Source: Proteles cristata cristata (taxonomy: Eukaryota; Chordata; Mammalia; Carnivora; Hyaenidae). From it: DNA of 64,000 nt. The position numbers and the translations under genes are program-made. The stretch is taken from assembly GCA_017311185.1 (NCBI GenBank), contig JAESUZ010003293.1, positions 496,001 through 560,000 of the forward strand, read 5' to 3'. The notes under the pieces were generated by a model that was not told the origin of the DNA, searched no databases, and saw nothing but the letters and a program-made list of their open reading frames with translations. Of the stretch, positions 60,401 to 64,000 are shown piece by piece (position 1 is the stretch's first letter; the number at the start of each line of letters is the position of its first letter).

Positions 60401-60791
60401 GATTCAATAAGATCATTTATAAAATTTTTAAGGCAGGAGTACACAAAAGGGGGTCTGGTGCTAACTAAATCCACAGATAGCTTACATGCCACTGGAATAA
60501 ACACTTCCAGATGCGGGTGTACAAAAACCTTTCACAGAAAGAAATGTTTTCTTTCATAAATCTGAAGGAGGGGCTCTTAGTGAGAAAGGGCCGAATGTCT
60601 GAAATGGAGCCTGGGCTTCTTACAGACTAGAAGTGCCTGGCAAGGTGGACCAGTTGTGTAGTGGGTCTCCACTGAGCATCCCTGCGATTGTCAGGCTGGG
60701 TTTCTACGACACTGAGGAAAATGCGCTAACAGTGCATCCTTCCATCAGTCCTCAAAAATCTACTGCTGTGTTGCTCTCATTCCTTACAATT

Positions 60792-60793
<2 letters not shown>
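57410..60793. other. Long single-copy block
   Basis: About 3.4 kb. A weak MIR scrap lies near 58690-58800 and a GT/CA-rich tract at 58982-59024. A 97-aa frame (58309-58602) and others have no recognisable domain. Confidence 0.45.

Positions 60794-60840
<47 letters not shown>
60794..60840 (+). repeat. (GT)23 microsatellite
   Basis: An uninterrupted GT repeat of 47 bases. Pure runs of this length are usually length-polymorphic in mammals. Confidence 0.97.
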
Positions 60841-60843
<3 letters not shown>

Positions 60844-61148
60844 CTGTTGGTAGAGATAATGGGTTCGCAGAGAGATGAAAACCTCTCATCAAAGTTAAGA
60901 AAATTGATGCTTTGCAACTTACACTAGCACAAAGCTATTGCAGGCATAGCTTTAATGACGACCTTTTTGAAATCTTGTGACGCTCATCTTTCAGGAATGC
61001 ATGAGGAAGTTCATTAATGACTTAGAAAGTCAATTTGGTCATTGGAACAGCACAGTAATTAATATGTGGGACCTCTTGGTCACATATATAAACGTTCCCA
61101 GAAGTTCAAATAGAAAGACAGAATGTCTTTTTTCTTTTCTTTTTTTAA

Positions 61149-61355
61149 AATATTTTTATTTATTTCTAGGAGAGAGAGACAGCGTGAGCAGGGGAGGGTC
61201 AGAGAGAGAGAGGGAGTCACAGACTCTGAAACAGGCTCCAGGCTCTGAGCTGGCAGTCAGCACAGAGCCCGACGCGGGGCTCGAACCCATGAACCGCAAG
61301 ATCATGACCTAAGCGAAAGTCGGAAGCTCAACCGACTAAGTCACCCAGGTGCCCC
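61149..61355 (-). mobile_element. CAN-SINE in a pyrimidine-rich target
   Basis: A minus SINE ending CACCCAGGTGCCCC. TSDs TTTTCTTTTCTTTTTTTAA lie at 61130-61148 and 61356-61374, allowing for the T-run ambiguity. Head CpGs are partly kept (CCCGACGCGGGGCTCG), so it is fairly young. Confidence 0.94.
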
Positions 61356-61689
61356 TTTTCTTTTCTTTTTTTAAGTTCAGGTGATCTATATGTTGAGCCT
61401 GCCACCCACCTTCCGGAAATCCCCTTGAAATTAGTTTCCTTGCTGAATCTTTAAACTTCATGCAAATTCTCTGTAAGCACTTGAGCACTTATTCTTGAGA
61501 ATATTTTTGTATGTTTTAGGCCCTGACCTAAGTTATAAACTTGTCATCTTTTATTCTTCTTTCATTCAGTCTTGTTCTACTTATTCTTCATGACAAGTAT
61601 CTCTTGAATGGATTTTACCTCATCCGCAATGTCATTAACTTAGCAGACCCTTTTCTGACTTCCTGCTTGGAAGACAGTGGGGCCAGCTA

Positions 61690-61885
61690 ATTGGCCTCTA
61701 GTTAGAACTGTGCCTGTTCTACCCCCCCTAATCCCAGTCCCTCCTTTACACCATCATCTTGAGTTATTTTTCTACAACACAAATCTGTTTATATCTACTC
61801 CTTGCTCAAAAACTCTCAAATATCTCCCTGATCTGTATCAGTTGTTCAAAAGAAATTTTCCCCATAAAATCTTACTGAGACCTAA
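61690..61885 (+). mobile_element. L2 LINE fragment
   Basis: 'cttgctcaaaaactctcaaa' with 'tatctccctgatctg' and an upstream 'ttatttttctacaacacaaa' resemble an L2 segment before the 3' end. Confidence 0.5.
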
Positions 61886-62138
61886 TGTGTATCAGAGATA
61901 AAAATTCATCTGTATTATTTACAGAAAATGCTTTATTATTTGCAGAATGCCTGTACAATAATTTGGGTTTTCTGTAGAGCAGTTAGGTAAGTGCTGTAAC
62001 TGCTGGTTGACATCGTACAGTCTAGGTAAACTGGCTTAGAATTCAAAGTATTCAAACTGTCATCACCCCATTCCACTCTCCCCTCAAGGTACTCCAGACT
62101 TGGTTCCTCAACTTTGCCTAAACAATAGTACTTCTTCC

Positions 62139-62369
62139 GTCCTTTCCTCTCCCTCTCCTTTCCTTTTCTTCCTTTTTTATTTTTGAGAGAGAGAGAGATG
62201 GCATGAGTGGAAGAGGGGCAGAGAGAGAGGGAGACAAAAAATCCGAAGCAGGCTCCAGGCTCCGAGCTGTCAGCACAGAGCCCAACGCCGGGCTCAGATT
62301 CATGAGCTGGGAGATCATGACCTGAACTGAAGTCAGACATCCAACCAACTGAGCGACGCAGCCGCCCCA
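62139..62369 (-). mobile_element. CAN-SINE with pyrimidine-mutated tail
   Basis: The minus SINE body is 62176-62368. On its left is a CT-rich tract (62139-62175), the altered A-tail. TSDs of 10 bp (TACTTCTTYC) are at 62129-62138 and 62370-62379. The head keeps CGCAGCCGCCCC. Confidence 0.88.
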
Positions 62370-62399
62370 TACTTCTTTCAGATATCTATATTTCTTCCC

Positions 62400-62710
62400 C
62401 ATTTTATTCCTGCTCCTTTTGCTACCTCTTCAAAATTCATACTCATTTCCCTTACCTCTGTTTCACAGACTCCATTCAAAGGTTAATGGCCCTATAAACC
62501 CCCCTGACTTCCTCAGGAAACTGCCCTCCCTCTCTGTACCTGAAGCACTTTGTCCCAACTCGTTACAGCACTAGCCACGTGGCACTGCTTGCATGCACTT
62601 CTTCTACGCTGCGTAGGAACATCCAGTTATCTCTATATTCCATACCCCTCCTCCAACATATTTCTAATACAGTACTTGGAAAATGTTTACTGAATTAATA
62701 AGTGGAGATG
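62400..62710 (+). mobile_element. L2 LINE 3' end
   Basis: 'cttcctcaggaaactgccct', 'cctgaagcactttgtcc', 'ttctaatacagtacttgga' and 'aaatgtttactgaattaata' follow the L2 3' end. Similarity is modest. Confidence 0.55.
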
Positions 62711-64000
62711 TCAGATCTGTAGGGGTCTGAGAACATGTAGGGATGTTAACACATGTAGGGACCTTCCACTCCTCCATCAGGAGTAGTTCAATTGTACAAA
62801 TATGGATTTTGCCAAATGGATGGTTTTTACTTAGTTCAAACTCAGCAAGCAATTGCTGTCCTATGTATGTGACGTATGCTTTTACCCTATCAAGGAGGCA
62901 TGTGCTTCAAATTGGTTTTCCAGCAGCGGCGGGTGACAGATGGACTTGTAGTAGCATGGCGTCTTGCCTTACCTCCTTATTCATTTTTAAAAATTTTAAC
63001 CATTTGTGAAGTGGTTGTGTGAGTGAAAGATACGGCCTACCATCAGAACCTGAAGGTGGTCTGCCCATATTGACCCCTATTCCTGTCTTCTTTAGACAGG
63101 GGTTCAGAGAAAAGCACAGTGTAGAACTTAGGCTCATTTTCTTTCTCTTCTCTCCTCCTCTCTCTCTCTCTTCTTTAAAACATTGCAAGCTTGCCTGGAT
63201 GAGAAGTGCTTGTCTGTCAACTGTGACTCACTTACTTATTAGGCTCTTACCTAATTAGTCTAGAATATGGGAATGGGTGTTTTAGGTTAGATCAGAAATG
63301 AAGAATTAAATCAGAGCTAGAAATGTAGTTTCTAACTTCTCTGCTGGAAACTATAAAATCTGCACAAGTGTTTGAATTGAAGTGACAGGAACCTGTAGGC
63401 CGGGCTGTGAACTTCTGGAGCTAGAAAGTCAACTCAAGTTCTCCCTCCCTGGTATTCCCATCAGGGCACAGCTGCCCAACTGTCACCTTGAATGCACCTG
63501 GGCAAATTCAGAACCTGACATTGGGCTCTGCCCTTATGACCTCTGCCAACTAATCAGTCAAAATATTTCCAGATCTGGAGAGCCTACTCCACATTTTGGG
63601 TAGATGCCCAGAACTGCAAGTGCACTCCAATCAGGTGGGGGAGCCTATCCAGGTGCCAGGGCAAGAATTAACATCTGACTGACATATGGGCCGTGAATTT
63701 TCTCTTCACAGCTTGGGGTCATGCAGAGGCAGTGTGTGGGGGTGGAATATTCGATCTGTGCAGAGAGGGCCTAGGGGATTTGGTTTAAATCAAATCATAA
63801 TTAAAACACCAGTCGGGAAAACAAGGCGTAATTATTTTTTTCCTGCATATTTTTCCTACCTTGGACAGAGCCTTAAATACACGCTGGCTACAATAAAAGC
63901 TACGTATCAGTTTCATTTTGGGAAGGTGTAAATTTTCCACTTAAAACAATCCACTTATTATGTTGTGGGGTTAAGTCTGCAACGACACCGGTAAATTAAA
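62711..64000. other. Single-copy end of window
   Basis: No gene or repeat recognised apart from a CT-rich stretch at 63139-63175. Open frames (81-93 aa) carry no signature. Confidence 0.45.

Noticed and set aside
60633..60878. 81-aa frame with a (Cys-Val)n run
   Set aside because: The run is the (GT)23 microsatellite read in frame.
1..64000. A novel biological system or gene cluster
   Set aside because: Reading both strands gave only transposable elements, microsatellites and noncoding single-copy DNA. Nothing suggested a new multi-gene system.

Overview
This window looks like nuclear genomic DNA from a mammal of the cat family (Felidae). The main evidence is about 22 copies of a tRNA-derived short interspersed element whose head, CpG-rich middle, CT-rich stretch and A-rich tail match the feliform CAN-SINE family. 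They insert in both orientations, many with target-site duplications (TSDs). Three young L1 LINE copies share one 3' end. Very old mammalian repeats (L2, MIR, MLT1 LTRs, L1M fragments) fill much of the rest. I found no protein-coding exon, rRNA, tRNA gene, CRISPR array or bacterial feature that I could support. The only long open frames are decayed L1 ORF2 pieces. The window reads as intergenic or intronic DNA.

Layout: 1-7027 is an old, plus-strand L1M element (ORF2 to 3' end). It has been split by an old LTR-like insert (765-1564), a young 2.6-kb minus-strand L1 with a 17-bp TSD (1641-4260) and a SINE (5271-5492). 7028-12600 holds single-copy DNA with nested SINEs, L2 and MIR pieces. 12613-12833 is a 187-bp young L1 stub between perfect TSDs. 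13060-16815 is the 5' half of another old L1 (5' UTR, ORF1, start of ORF2), carrying three SINEs. 17400-23160 is mostly single-copy, with an L1 3' end, an MLT1 LTR with TG...CA ends, an L2 and a SINE. 23160-25453 is a young L1 stub (TSD 14 bp) inserted in or beside an old L1M whose 3' UTR contains a 106-bp segment. That segment recurs at 28427-28532. 25600-42400 mixes SINEs, MIR, L2 and an interrupted MER5-like element with single-copy blocks. 42480-46250 and 52000-54100 are long, nearly repeat-free blocks. 54100-54540 is an L1M 3' region on the minus strand. 55700-62710 holds four more SINEs, a (GT)23 microsatellite and L2 remnants. 62710-64000 is single-copy.

No gene set works together here. 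What can be read is a history of insertions: L2 and MIR first, then L1M and MLT1, then felid SINEs and young L1s, some nested inside the older ones. Family names come from remembered consensus features, since no database search was possible. Old-repeat boundaries are approximate. TSD coordinates were read directly.
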